This document shows positions 21,950-32,654 of a stretch of DNA of 64,000 nucleotides, piece after piece. Within the stretch, counting starts at the first letter, position 1. Each line of letters opens with the position of its first letter. This DNA comes from Ariolimax columbianus (Eukaryota; Mollusca; Gastropoda; Stylommatophora; Arionidae): positions 45,502,666-45,566,665 of the forward strand of contig JAVGWX010000002.1 of NCBI GenBank assembly GCA_036924085.1, written 5' to 3'. Position numbers and translations under genes: made by a program. The notes under the pieces are model-generated. The model worked only from the letters and a program-made list of their open reading frames with translations, was not told the origin of the DNA and did no database searches.

Positions 21950-22339
21950 CTTCTTTTCTTCTTCTTCTTCTTCTTCTTCTTCTTCTTCTTCTTCTTCTTC
22001 TTCTTCTTCTTCTCTTTCTCCTTCTTCGTTCATCCTCAGATCGAGGTCCTTGTTTCTCTTACAAAAGACGCCGTTGATTGTATGGGTATTAAAAAATATC
22101 TCCATACAGCTTTTGTCTCTCATCTGTCTCACTAAGCCAGTATCATTCTCTTTCTTCCTGCATGAGCATGCAGTTTTGCAGGATGTGTATCACGGTCTTG
22201 GTATGCTCACCACAGACACATGCCATTTGTCTCAATCCTCACTTAAGTCTACCATGCCCAGTTCTCAGTCTGTAGATAACGGCTTGTTCTTCTCTAATAA
22301 AAATCACAGTAATTGTCTTTTTTCAAAAGTGAGAGTATT
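21950..22339 (-). mobile_element. I-group LINE RNase H tail fragment with (GAA)n tail, 3' part
   Basis: The minus strand shows YRLRTGHGRLK-like and HTKTVIHILQNCMLMQEER-like sequence. This is the end of the RNase H region of an I-group LINE more diverged than the copies at 3 and 30 kb. It finishes with GATGAACGAAGAAGG and a long GAA tract at 21955-22018. The long poly-Glu or poly-Ser frames here are only this tract. It is separated from its upstream part at 22792-22990 by SINE A copy A2. Confidence 0.6.
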
Positions 22340-22350
22340 GATCTTTTCAT

Positions 22351-22780
22351 GGGATCAAGATGCTGAGCAGCGCATGAGCTGCAGTGATCAGCGACCCATA
22401 GCTGACTGCTAGCGTCAGGGCCAGCGAACCAGAGCTGAGCAGCGCATGAGCTGCAGTGATCAGCGACCCATAGCTGACTGCTAGCGTCAGGGCCAGCGAA
22501 CCAGAGCTGCCAAGACCCTTCTACACCTCCACGCGGTGATCCTGGATAACAGGCTGCAGCAGGGCAGACTGGCTAAGGAAAAGGGATCGAAGAGGGAATG
22601 CTAACCCAGTACTCAAAAAATGCTTGCTGAAGTCGGATGTGTTTGGACCGAAAGGTGCAAATATCGCAGCCAAGCTGTAAACTACAACACAACGCATGCC
22701 GTTCTCTGGACTACATTCTGCTACTTACACTTTCAGGGTTTGGTAGTGGGAGATTGAGAACGAACGAAGAAGAAGAAGAA
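22351..22780 (+). repeat. SINE A copy A2, with internal 72-bp duplication
   Basis: It starts GGGATCAAGATGCTGAGCAG and ends in a GAA tail. An 11-bp target duplication GATCTT(T/C)TCAT flanks it at 22340-22350 and 22781-22791. Near the 5' end a 72-bp segment starting GAGCAGCGCATGAGCTGCAG at 22365 is repeated at 22437. The insertion splits an older LINE RNase H fragment in the opposite orientation. Confidence 0.88.
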
Positions 22781-22791
22781 GATCTTCTCAT

Positions 22792-22990
22792 TTCCCTCTA
22801 ATGTTGTCTTTAATTATGATCATGGCTTCATTATACATGATGCCCAGATCTGTTTGTGGGGAAGCTTCTCCACACTTTGCCACTCTGTCTGCAGCCTCAT
22901 TGTCTTTGATATTACAATGAGAGAAGAACAACAGAATGACCAACCTTCGGTGTTCTGGAGAGGGATGTGTCATTGAGTACACGCATAGCT
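22792..22990 (-). mobile_element. I-group LINE RNase H fragment, upstream part
   Basis: The minus strand reads FSHCNIKDNEAADRVAKCGE and then LGIMYNEAMIIIKDN, the last catalytic block of an RNase H domain (SHCNI.xNExAD). It is continuous with 21950-22339 once SINE A2 is removed. Confidence 0.7.
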
Positions 22991-23461
22991 CGAGATCTCT
23001 ATTTTTATGCTGCTTTACAACTTTATGGTTATTTAAGAGCGATGACTATGACGATGGAATCAGTGTTCTGTGCGGACAGTATTAATGGAAGTTGTTTTAC
23101 AAGCAGACGACAGTCGAACTCGCACACTACCGCTCAAAGAACTGCGACCCACTGCATACATATTTCCTTGGAAAAAATGATCTATGGTTTTTTACCTGAC
23201 ATAATTATATACAATTTCGTGGTTCTCTTCCTGGAAGATCGACAAAGGCGACAGGAAAAATGTTAATGAGCTCGCAACCTCACGTGCATAAAATTGATTG
23301 CCTTGCAATCACACCACAGAGTCATTATTCGCTGATTAATCGTAAATCCGAATGTAGTGCTGTGCCTATGCTTCAATGGAATGTGGAGCTTATTATTACT
23401 ATTATTAAAATAATATTATGAAACGAAATTAAACTACATGTGTTATGCGCTATATGCTTAC
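22991..23461. other. Intron 1 start, no gene recognised
   Basis: Sequence just downstream of the exon 1 donor on the minus strand. I tested open segments here for Cys modules and found none that fit. Confidence 0.4.
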
Positions 23462-23639
23462 GTCTCTGATTTTCAGGAATATGGCTCAAGGGCTTTCCCC
23501 TTGCGATATTCGTGGGAGGATCAAAGAATGGGTCGTATCTAGCAAACTGTCTGGCTGTCCACGGTGCTGGTGTCAGTAGCATAAGATTCTCGGCAAGGAT
23601 AGTTGTTACTATCACACACAACACGACTAGAACTTTCAT
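23462..23639 (-). CDS. Cysteine-module gene, exon 1 (signal peptide); unrecognised secreted protein
   Basis: The exon starts MKVLVVLCVIVTTILA, a clear signal peptide with probable cleavage before ENLML. A proline-rich, cysteine-free linker with PAPWTARQFARYDPFF and SHIPENQR follows. It ends at AGAC|GTAAGC, a good phase 1 donor. Joined to exons 2-5 the protein is about 210 residues. It has 12 cysteines after the signal, in three modules of the form C-x(10-21)-C-x(1-4)-C-x(10-19)-GC-x7. I cannot name a family with certainty; SVWC-like is the best guess. The product should be secreted. Exons 1-5 span 11.8 kb, and further phase 1 exons could be hidden in the introns. An AG just before the ATG suggests a 5'UTR intron. 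Confidence 0.65.
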
Positions 23640-23960
23640 CTATTCAAACAAATCAAAGCACAACAATATATCAATATTGGGAGTTGAATCAACGTGAATC
23701 AATATAACAATGAATTCTTCTTCTTTATTTTCGTCGTTCGACCGCCCTTCATTACGGTAAGATATTTTGTGTTGAACTTTTATAGACGAATGACTGTGCT
23801 TGTCTGCCAGTCTCATCTGCATTCAGGAACTATTCTTATGAAGTTTAACTCCCCTTAGGTCAGTGCACGACTAATCCCGGGTGACAGGTTGACATGGAGC
23901 CTAGATATTTTATTGTGGTCCTAACATTTCTTGAACAGTGTCATCTTTACTTTTACAACC

Positions 23961-23991
<31 letters not shown>

Positions 23992-24589
23992 AAAAAAAAA
24001 AAACACAACACACCCTCAGTTGTTTGGGACCCACAATATAATATTCATGCCTTAGGGTATGTTTAGGTTAGACCCCAGTAAAGGAAGGAGTTTATTTGGT
24101 GCAACTCCAAGACTGCCTGTGCGACTTGCAGGTGCCTATCCACACACAGTTCCTTAGAGATGTATCAGTGACAAAGGTGGGGGAATAGATCCAGACGTTA
24201 TCACAAACGGCATTTAGGGTTAGTCTAAATAAATAGGTACCAGAACAAGTCTGAAAAGTAACGGCGGTCGACGTAATGCTGACCACATCACTCATAGCTG
24301 TGCCATTAGTCAAGAAAATATGGGCCTAACAGCATATTTATCAATATGTCACAAGTCGTGAAAACGGGATCTTTTAACACCAGAATTGACAATGCCAGAT
24401 TTCTTTTCAGCTCTCTTCACCAAAGTTGGGATTTTGGAGCATATTCGCAGAAAATAATGGTTTTTCTTTCTTCTTATTTATCTTTTCGTTTATCATGTTT
24501 TGTCTTTCAGAATCAGGTTATGAAGATTTGCATAGAACGGCCCTACTGTGTAACTCAGGTCCAGTGGCATTCACCACCTTATATATTTG
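23640..24589. other. 5' flank of the cysteine-module gene
   Basis: This would hold the promoter and any 5'UTR exon. No clear TATA box was found. A C23-A22 homopolymer pair interrupts it at 23959-24003. Confidence 0.4.
23959..24003. repeat. Poly-C/poly-A homopolymer pair
   Basis: About 23 C followed directly by about 22 A. Lengths are likely unreliable in assembly. Confidence 0.9.
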
Positions 24590-25935
24590 TCTAAGCCACT
24601 TTTTTTGGTCGGCCTTAAATCTTGAACCAGTAATGTAAATCGTATCCCTGTCTCTCCTTGTTATACACAATATGTTTTGGTAGGTTTCATTTCTGCTGAT
24701 ACGATTTATCGTTTTTCATTTGATGTTAGTGTCCAGCTTTGATACTGGTAAAATAGTATCTTGACAAAAATAGTATTGCATGTCGCTCATTTAACAGTTT
24801 TTGTCACGTGCTTGCAATTAAGTATTGGTGTTAATTGTTCAATGATCTGATTTGCGTTATTGTATTAACCAAATGTTTCTCTATGGTTGTTTTGCCTGCG
24901 AATAACGTGCTCTCTATGTATGTGAAATATTTCCCCTGTTGTTTTGCTGCTTTGCTAGATAAATATTGGTTTGTCCTGCTTGTCTAAATATTTTCATGAC
25001 CTCAGTTTTTTTCTACGTTGATTTTCATGCTGTATTCTTTACATGTTGTATTTAGTCTGTGGATATGTTGTAGTTGTGGGGATTCCGTGGCGAAGTGATT
25101 AAGTCGTCGGCCTCGTGATTAGGTGGTGTGGATCAGTTGGTGTCCCCTGCATCTCGTAGCAATCTCCTAGTCGTCTTGTCCTTGACTTGCCACTGGCGTC
25201 GGGCGGCTCGAGACGAGAGAGTGAGGATAAAAAGTAGCGCAGTTAATCCTTACTAAAAGTAGCGCTAACAAAATAAATTATCCCATCATCTTTTGCTATG
25301 GACGGCAGCCTTTGCCTTTTGAAATGTTGCAGTAATTGTATTTCTGAAGTCGCTATGAATGCTTGACCGTCTGCAAACTTGACTGCCTGATGATCTGCAA
25401 AAAGAAGTTCATTTAAGAGTTTACCAATGTTGTTTCCTACACATGGACTGGCTGTTTTGCATATGGGATGTAGATATGTGATAAATAACAAAGGGGATAT
25501 AACATAACCTTGCCGTGCTCCAGATTCGATATGGCATTTTTTTGAGTCCGATTACTGTTCTAACAGGGCACTGGCTATCAATGTAACGACTTTTTAAAAG
25601 GTTGATTAGGTGATCGATTAGTCCACAGTGAGCCAATATTTTTCATAGATGTTGTCTATCTACATGGTCGAACGCTTTCTGTTGATCTGCAAACGCAACA
25701 TACAATTCCTGATCGTATTATATTGTTTTGGCAACCAATTGTATGAGAGTAAAAATGGCACCTGTACACCTTCTGTTCTTTCCAAAGCTCATATGTGTAT
25801 CGTTAAGTTGTGGTTCGATGATTTAGCGAAATATTTTTTCAAGGATTTTACCAAACATTTTCCCAGTGTGGCACAAGAGCGATATTCCTTTATATGTTGT
25901 AATGGTTTTACAGTTCAACACTAATATAAAATCAA
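24590..25935 (-). mobile_element. Decayed RTE-like LINE
   Basis: Minus-strand reading gives ILAHCGLIDHLINLLKSRYI near 25640, then VMLYPLCYLSHIYIPYAKQP-like sequence and GNNIGKLLNELLFADHQAVK near 25440-25380. This is a reverse transcriptase palm with FADH in place of FADD. After the SINE at 25081-25240 it continues as MKINVEKTEVMKIF-like and WTLTSNEKR-like segments down to about 24600. Many stops. Confidence 0.7.
25081..25240 (+). repeat. tRNA-derived SINE inside the RTE relic
   Basis: GTGGCGAAGTGATTAAGTCG fits a Pol III A-box arm, and GTGTGGATCAGTTGGTGTCC is a decayed B-box region. It splits the RTE homology on either side. It is not a functional tRNA because the B box is degenerate. Confidence 0.5.
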
Positions 25936-26084
25936 TCCTATTATATGGTTAGCATATCAGTCATGCGATCAAGAGAATCACGTCGGTATTTCAGACCTTC
26001 ACCAAATGATGTCTCCGTCGTGAAATCTGTTTTAAATTAATTTAAATTTTATTTTTTTTATTCTTTGGCGTTCGTCTTGATAAG

Positions 26085-26190
26085 GACGTTGTCACGTAAG
26101 GCTTAGTTTACAGACATGTTGCGATAATTTTAACCTTTCGGTCCAACACATCCAACGACATTTTTGGAACCAGGTTTGTCCTTCTTCTTC
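26085..26190 (-). repeat. Partial, diverged SINE A copy
   Basis: Minus-strand GTTGGATGTGTTGGACCGAA and the following block match SINE A positions before the tail. Only about 100 bp remain. Confidence 0.6.
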
Positions 26191-27255
26191 GACCCTAAGT
26201 CTATCAGATATAACAGCAAACGCAGAATTGGGATAAAGAACACAAATCAAGCAAGACTTCGATAGATGAAAGAGGCAAGTAAACTTGTGCAGAACAGACC
26301 TTTATAAAGGAGCCTAACAAATAACAAAATATGCGCTGGATTGAAACTTAAGAGGAATTGAATAATAATGAGACCAAAAACAGCTAGCGAGAAACAAGCA
26401 AGAGGTAGCCAAGGCAAAAGGAGTTTCTTAGGGGGAGAAGACGGCACAACTAGGAATATTTATTGAATAACTTTAGCAGCTTTCTATTTTTCAATGGAGA
26501 AGAAAAAGGATTTCTAACCACAATATCGCTTGTAAATTCTTGTCAAGTTGATATTGTCACATATACATATAAAAGTAATACGTACAATAATAATGAAATA
26601 ATTAAAAAGTATACACACCTTGCTGGTAAGTGAGTAAAATGGTAGAAAATGCAATCAGTATTGGGCTAAATAACGTGTCAGCTCCTGGCACTTCTCGGGT
26701 CGCTATTGAAATACTTGCAGTGTGCGTAACATTCACATTGCGCAAACTCTTGGTAATTACTAGCCCACGTTTAAAAACAATGAATATCAGGTTTTGTCTG
26801 AAATTGCCAAATCGGTGGAGATATCATTTCCAAACACATTATCGACAATAGCTGCAGTTAGATGGAGCTTCTGACTAACGGCAGTGTCATTTGATGGTGT
26901 ACAACATTTTCAGAATGTCAACGACTTTGGCGCCATCTGAATGGAAGCTAGCATTCTCTCGCCATAAGCGCATTATCAGTGTTTTTGTGTCGAAGAAGTT
27001 TTGAAATATCTCAATTAAACGGGCTTATATTATCCTGTAGGTTATATTATGACTACTTTGTCGGTAAATGGAGTCCCACAGCAGACACTGCCGTCGGGGA
27101 TGAAGTAATGGACACTTCATCGTAAGAGGCCACAGTTTGCTATCGCTGCCTTTCCATCACTAACAGTTAGTCAGGACTACTTAAGAAACTGCAATATAAC
27201 CAAAAACACCCTGGATTAGAACTCGGAATAGAGAAGACCGAATAGGTAGAAGTCG

Positions 27256-27313
27256 TCTTCTCTTCTTCTTCTTCTTCTTCTTCTTCTTCTTCTTCTTCTT
27301 CTTCTTCTTCTTC
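27256..27313. repeat. (CTT)n/(GAA)n tract
   Basis: Nearly pure trinucleotide tract. Similar tracts in this window are tails of I-group LINEs or SINE A, but no element body could be recognised next to this one. Confidence 0.85.
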
Positions 27314-28364
27314 CACTACTTCTTCATCCTAATTGCTGTGGAGTGTGGTGGGGTGTGGAGGGGAAGGGGTTAATATGTCATCAACCAATGTGACAAAGTT
27401 GCTGTCCAACAGGTGGGAAACGACCTGTATGAAGCATAGGAGTTATAACTTACGACTTGGCCACTAAAAGATTAACATCAGCTGAGACAAGGCTTGCATG
27501 AAGAGCCGTGTGAGAAGGAGGGCTGATGAAGGTTGAAGGACTATTGTTGGAAGGAAAGCTGGGAGTGTGACTCGATAGATGTGAGCAATGTCCAGTGGCG
27601 AGGTCTATGGGAGCGCTGGCGCCCCTGACTGAGCAGTGGGGGTGTCAACCACGATCCCTGTGGGCTCCTGCGAGGGAGCCGGGTACGTCGCTGCCTTGGG
27701 AAGGGGGGGGGTGGTGGGGCGCAAGGACGGAGTGTTTGAGGAGTACTACTTCTCCTAAGTGTCGAACCTGTGTCAGAGTCTGCCATCTTCAGTCCTCGAG
27801 ATACACCTCTGCACCCTCTGAATGTTTTCCTCCTGCGAAACGATGAAATTCTTTATCCGTTTAGATTACGGAGAAATCAGAGGGTGACTAGGATCTCCGG
27901 TGAGAAGGAGGGTAGGGGGTGGAGGTTGGGGGAGGGCCGTGGGCGGGGGAGTGAAAATTAACATGAAGCTGTGAATAAGTTCCCCTGTGTATCGCATCTT
28001 TTCTTGACCTGACGCTGGGAAGCAGCCAAGCGGAAAGAGTGTTGCCATGTAGGCCTAGATAACCACGTCTGAGAGCTGAGCGATATTCGACCGAAAGTGG
28101 CTATCTATTTTTTACTAGACGATGCAAAGACCGTGAACAAAATGCATTTCAACTTGAACAAAGACACTCTCACAGTAAAGCAGCTCTGCAGGGCAAGGAT
28201 CAGTGCAAATGTTTATCCGTTAAGAAACTTGAGAACATCTAAAACAGACACAAACATCGGAGCTAATCGTGAACGCAGCTAAAACTTTTTTTAATTAAAA
28301 AACTGTTACACTAACCTTCAATGCTATTTTCTCTAGTTCTGTTCAGCTTCCCCTTGTTTTTCTT

Positions 28365-28830
28365 GTACAATCTATAGGTCTCTTCTTCGTGTGTTATGTG
28401 GGCTGGCCGTATGGAACGCATGTCGGACCAACGTCTACCAAAAGAGCTGCTCTATGGTGAACTCCAAAAGGGCAAGAGAGCAAGCGATGGGCAGCGGAAA
28501 AGGTACAAGGACACACTTAAGTGATCACTGACCCAGTGCGGTATTAACCACGATGAATGGAAAATAATCGTCACCAATCGCACATACTGGGGCAGCACTA
28601 TTGCTGAGAGTGCTCAGAGACATTAGGCATACACAATAAATGAGACTGTCCAGAGACGATCGCTCCGCAAGTCAGCTCACATCAACCCTTCTTCAAACCC
28701 AGTGGAAGGAGGTGTCGTATTTCCCTGGACAAAGTGCAACAGAAATTCAAGACTCAGATTGGCTTTTTTTTAGCCATCTTCGAACTTGTGCGAACAGTGC
28801 ATGCTGACAAAGTGGTCCTCATGGATTACG
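28365..28830 (+). mobile_element. LINE C-terminal fragment with zinc-finger-like end
   Basis: The plus strand encodes VMWAGRMERMSDQRLPKELL, YGELQKGKRASDGQRKRYKD and, after a stop, CGINHDEWKIIVTNRTYW. A degenerate finger of the type C..C...F...IGL.SHLRT follows near 28700-28790. This tail is typical of a non-LTR family whose protein ends in a single zinc finger. Dead copy. Confidence 0.7.
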
Positions 28831-28913
28831 ATGGACGAACAACATGTAGCCAAGAAAAACGAAGAGCAGCTGGAGAACAACAATGAAAGACAAAGCCAAA
28901 GTAGCTAAAGTCT

Positions 28914-29663
28914 CATGAACAGATCTCAAGTATCATGGACACAGCTCACGTCTCATGAACACAGCTCAAGTCTCATGAACACAGCTCAAGTATCATGGAC
29001 ACAGCTCTAGTCTCATGGCCACAGCTCAAGTCTCATGGACACAGCTCAAGTATCATGAACAGATCTCAAATCTCATGGACACAGCTCAAGTATCATGGAC
29101 AGAGCTCAAGTCTCATGGACAGAGCTCAAATCTCATGGACACAGCTCACGTATCATGGACACAGCTCGTCTCGTGGACACAGCTCAAGTATCATGAACAC
29201 AGCTCGTCTCATGGACACAGCTCAAGTATCATGGACAGAGCTCAAGTATCATGGACAGAGCTCAAGTCTCATGTACAGAGCTCAAGTCTCATGGACACAG
29301 CTCAAGTCTCATGGACAGAGCTCAAGTTTCATGGACACAGATCAAGTCTCATGGACAGAGCTCAAGTTTCATGGACACAGCTCAAGTTTCATGGACACAG
29401 CTCAAGTCTCATGGACAGAGCTCAAGTTCCATGGACACGGCTCAAGTCTCATGGACACAGCTCAAGTTTCATGGACCGAGCTCGTTTCATGGACACAGCG
29501 CAAGCCTCATTGTCATAGCTGAAGCATCAAGGACATAGCTCAAGTCTCGTGGACTGTGCTCAAGTCTCATGAACACAGCTCAGGTGTCATGGATACAGCT
29601 CAAGCCTCGTGTACAGAGATCAATCAAACCTCATGGACACAACTCGTCTCATGGACAGAGCTC
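28914..29663. repeat. 20-bp minisatellite
   Basis: About 37 units of ACAGCTCAAGTCTCATGGAC or near variants. A 20-bp period rotates through all three frames, so it gives long open frames on the plus strand (up to 175 codons) with a 20-residue repeat. There is no other coding evidence. Confidence 0.92.
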
Positions 29664-29934
29664 AAGAAGGTGGTTCAACGACGAATAAAGATAAAGATAA
29701 AGAACTGTTGACGCAAAAAGGTCATTTAAGTATATTGCTTTTCTCCATAAAACCTGGGGATGTGAAGGCCCGTATCAGATGCATGTGTTACATACTTGCT
29801 AAGACCCTCACATCACGTCCTCGTTGTGTGCTTTGACGTCTTCTCCGTCTCCTTTCTGCTGTTGTTCTTCTTCTTGCCTCTTCTGCACGCTCAGAGATGT
29901 TGAATCTATCTAAATAAATCAGGGTTAGTGTTTA
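29664..29934. other. No gene seen
   Basis: Unassigned spacer between the 20-bp array and a LINE relic. Confidence 0.45.
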
Positions 29935-30240
29935 GACTAAGGTTACTACTTTCTCCATAAAGTTTGTCCAGCAATGATACTGGTCATGCCCATTTCCTTC
30001 TCTGTTTCTCAGATATTAGACACCTTTGTAGCAGATGTTCAGATGTCATTTTATCAGTGTCACACACACATTCATCGGTGGTACTACCTTTAGTTGGTTG
30101 AGCGGATGATATCCAGTCAGTTATGGCATGTGCGGAGTTCAACGATTACCAACTGTTTACCTCTCTTGAACTGGTAACATGCGTCATCGATTGTTTACCT
30201 GGCGCACCTTGAAACAGGATATGTTACAACCGCCTGAACA
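29935..30240 (-). mobile_element. Diverged I-group LINE RNase H tail
   Basis: Minus-strand TTDECVCDTDKMTSEHLLQR and LDKLYGES-like sequence correspond to the C-terminal knuckle of the LINE at 30409-33976, but with many differences. It is an older relative. Confidence 0.65.
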
Positions 30241-30339
30241 ATGAGGTGTGTATCTACACTGCAAGACTCATAATGGTGAGTCTACTGGAAGTCCAGCATT
30301 CCGCTATGGTCAGAAATGCCCAGGCCCACTTTCTTTAAT
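30241..30339 (+). repeat. Family B' fragment
   Basis: ATAATGGTGAGTCTACTGGA matches the block ATAATGGTGAGTTTACTGAG of family B' at 41860. It leads directly into the minisatellite that hosts LINE copy 2. Confidence 0.4.
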
Positions 30340-30408
30340 ACGATCTGGGATGTAAGAAAAGCCACTACAGACCTGGGATATCAGAAAAACCACTACGACC
30401 TGGGATGC
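30340..30408. repeat. 27/28-bp minisatellite, left part
   Basis: Units such as GACCTGGGATATCAGAAAAA continue at 33977-34150 on the far side of LINE copy 2. The array was therefore one block before insertion. Confidence 0.85.
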
Positions 30409-30431
30409 TTCTTCTTCTTCTGCGTACGCAG

Positions 30432-31865
30432 TCAGACAGTAACCATTATTTTTTCGAAAAAAGCGGCGGTCATCCTGAGGCTCTCGCCACTGCCATAGAG
30501 CTTGTCTTGCAGTTCCACTGGTAATGGCCACATCTGCTCTCTCTGATCCTCGTATGTCGGGCAGTTCTGCAGCAGTGGTTCAGCGGTCATTTTACCAGTA
30601 CCGCACGGGCATTCGTCGGTACACCCTATCTTCAATTTGTTGAATAGGTGGTACCTCAGTCTGTTGTGGCCAGTGCGAAGTCTGAAGACAACGACCTGCT
30701 CTCTTCGGTTCAACTGGTAATAGGCATCGTTTTTGGTGTAACCAGTATGTTCGGTTTCCCATTTGGTCATGTATCTGGCTTTGATAAGCCGTTTTGACTC
30801 TTCGTACGTCATACTGGTATCTGTTTGTGGTAGTCTTGCACCTTCTTTTGCCAGTCTGTCTGCCTTCTCGTTGCCTTGGATGTTGCAGTGTGACGGAACC
30901 CACTGTACCACTACCCTTTTTGGTGCGGACTGCTGGCACAATTTACAGAGTGCTGCTCTTAAGTCATTAAGCTCAGTGTTTTTCTGGCTTTTTAGCGCTG
31001 TGACTACGGCGAGAGCATCTGTCAGCAGGACTATATGGCTCTCATTTTCACTGTGTGTCACCATTTCTTCCACTGCCGCCCTCAGTGCCTCTGCCTCCGC
31101 TCTGAAATTGCTTGTGTACTTACCAGTAGCGAATGACAGTGTTATTTTTCTGCCATTTGGTAGGTTCAGGAATGCTCCTGCCCCTCCGTTCTGTGTAGTG
31201 TTTGTTACAGAACCGTCGGTGTATGCATGGGTCCAGTCCATGCTTGGGTAGCTTTTCGTTATGAAGCTTAGGGTAGTATCTCTCCTTTCTTTTTCAGTCT
31301 GGCAGTTTTTGTTTGCAATACCTGGTATATTTTCTACCACCTCTGGAAATATATCCTGCCTCCAGGTAGGTTTTCGTACAGTAGTGATGGGTTTTGGTGT
31401 TGTTAGTGCGTTTATGGGATCTTCGTGCATCTTTGCTTTGGCTATTTCTGCAAAGTTTCTCCGCTTTAGTTTCCCATTTCCCAAATTGTTTAGTCTCTGG
31501 TGCATTGGATGGTCGGTCAGTCTTCGGAGTTTCTCTGACTGCAGCTGGGCTCTGCAGTCTCTTCTATCGGTCATGGATTGCAGTTTTGTAATCTTTTCAA
31601 GTTCTACAATTGGCGTTGACTTCATGCCACCTGTTATAATTCTCATGGCTTGGTTTTGAAGTTTGTTAACTTTATCGAAGTTCGCCTTCGCTGCTGTTGT
31701 CCATGCCGCAATGCCATACTCGAGAACTGGTCTCACTCTTCCAGTATACAGTTTCTTTAGTATGCCTTCGTCTGCTCCCCAGCTTGTGCCAGCAAGTTTC
31801 CTCATGATTGCCATTCTTTCTCTGGCTTTCATTCGGTTTCTCGCAATCTGACTTTTCCATGTCAT
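30432..31865 (-). pseudogene. LINE copy 2 thumb, RNase H and zinc knuckle
   Basis: The 477-codon frame begins MTWKSQIARNRMKARERMAI (thumb). RNase H follows with HAYTDGSVTNTTQNGGAG, AEAEALRAAVEEM, LLTDALAVVTAL and WVPSHCNIQGNEKADRLAKE. All four acidic positions are kept. The end CPCGTGKMTAEPLLQNCP shows an H-to-P change in the knuckle compared with copies 1 and 3 (AEHLLQNC). Confidence 0.88.
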
Positions 31866-32024
31866 GCCCCGATCAAATGTGACTCCCAGATAGGTTGGGT
31901 TGTCGTTTGGCTGCAGGAATTAGCCATTTAGACTTAATTTGGTACTTTGGGGTTTTAGTGAAAGCGAGAATATTGTGCATGTGGTTTTCTCCTCGTTTAT
32001 TTTGACCAGCCATGAGTTCGCCCA

Positions 32025-32654
32025 CTATTCCAGCGATGTTAGGGCCGTCTGCATCCGATTTCTTGCTATGGTGAGATTCTTTTCAGAGGTCCACATAGCC
32101 AGATCGTCTGCAAACATTGAGCTATGGACTCTTCTTGGTATATTCTCTGTAATATCGTTTATATATACCAGGAAGAGTATGGGTGACAATACTCCCCCTT
32201 GGGGTACTCCCTGCTCGAGTGTCACCTTTTTGCTCATCTGCCCTTGTACTTGGACTCTGGCCGTTCTTTGTTTGAGGTAGTGGTTGATCCACTTGTACAT
32301 CTTCCCACAGACATCACTTCTTCTTAGCTTGACTCCAAGTCCATCTTTCCAGACTTTGTCAAATGCCTTTTCCAGATCCACCCAAACAGCTACTGTGTGT
32401 TTCTGTGCCTGGTAGGCATCTTCTATCTCCTGGGCTATGAGGATGACCTGGTCCTCAGTGGATCTGTGCTGTCTAAAGCCGGCTTGCTGTGGAATTAGTA
32501 TTCGTTTTTCTTCCAGATGCCACATCAGTCTGGTGTTTATCATCCGTTCCATCAGCTTGCCGACACAGCTCAGTAGGCTTATGGGCTGTATCCATTTGGA
32601 TCTGTTTTGTCCTTTCCTGTTTTTGGTACTGGTACCAGTATTGCATCTTTCCAT
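32025..32654 (-). pseudogene. LINE copy 2 reverse transcriptase catalytic part
   Basis: After the frameshift the palm continues with QPISLLSCVGKLMERMINTR, VAVWVDLEKAFDKVW (first catalytic Asp), LEQGVPQGGVLSPILFLVYI and SSMFADDLAMWTSE (catalytic FADD). It ends at a stop after TALTSLE; homology then continues past two stops into the next block. Confidence 0.88.

Larger units (their letters stand above)
25936..28364. other. Intergenic; few recognised features
   Basis: Contents are a partial SINE A (26085-26190), a CTT tract (27256-27313) and a G-rich stretch (27590-27950). Open frames in the G-rich part are proline or glycine rich without homology, and I do not call a gene. A segment near 27065-27160 resembles part of the tRNA-SINE tail at 54520-54600. 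Confidence 0.45.

Noticed and set aside
21707..22132. Poly-Glu and poly-Ser open frames
   Set aside because: They come from the (GAA)n tail of an I-group LINE relic.
22991..23200. Extra Cys module between exons 1 and 2 of the secreted gene (CEFDCR-like reading on the minus strand)
   Set aside because: No acceptor and donor give a symmetric phase 1 exon and the Cys spacing does not match the modules.
27541..27846. Proline-rich or Trp/Gly-rich small proteins in a G-rich region
   Set aside because: No recognised homology, no paired exons and biased composition; left uncalled.
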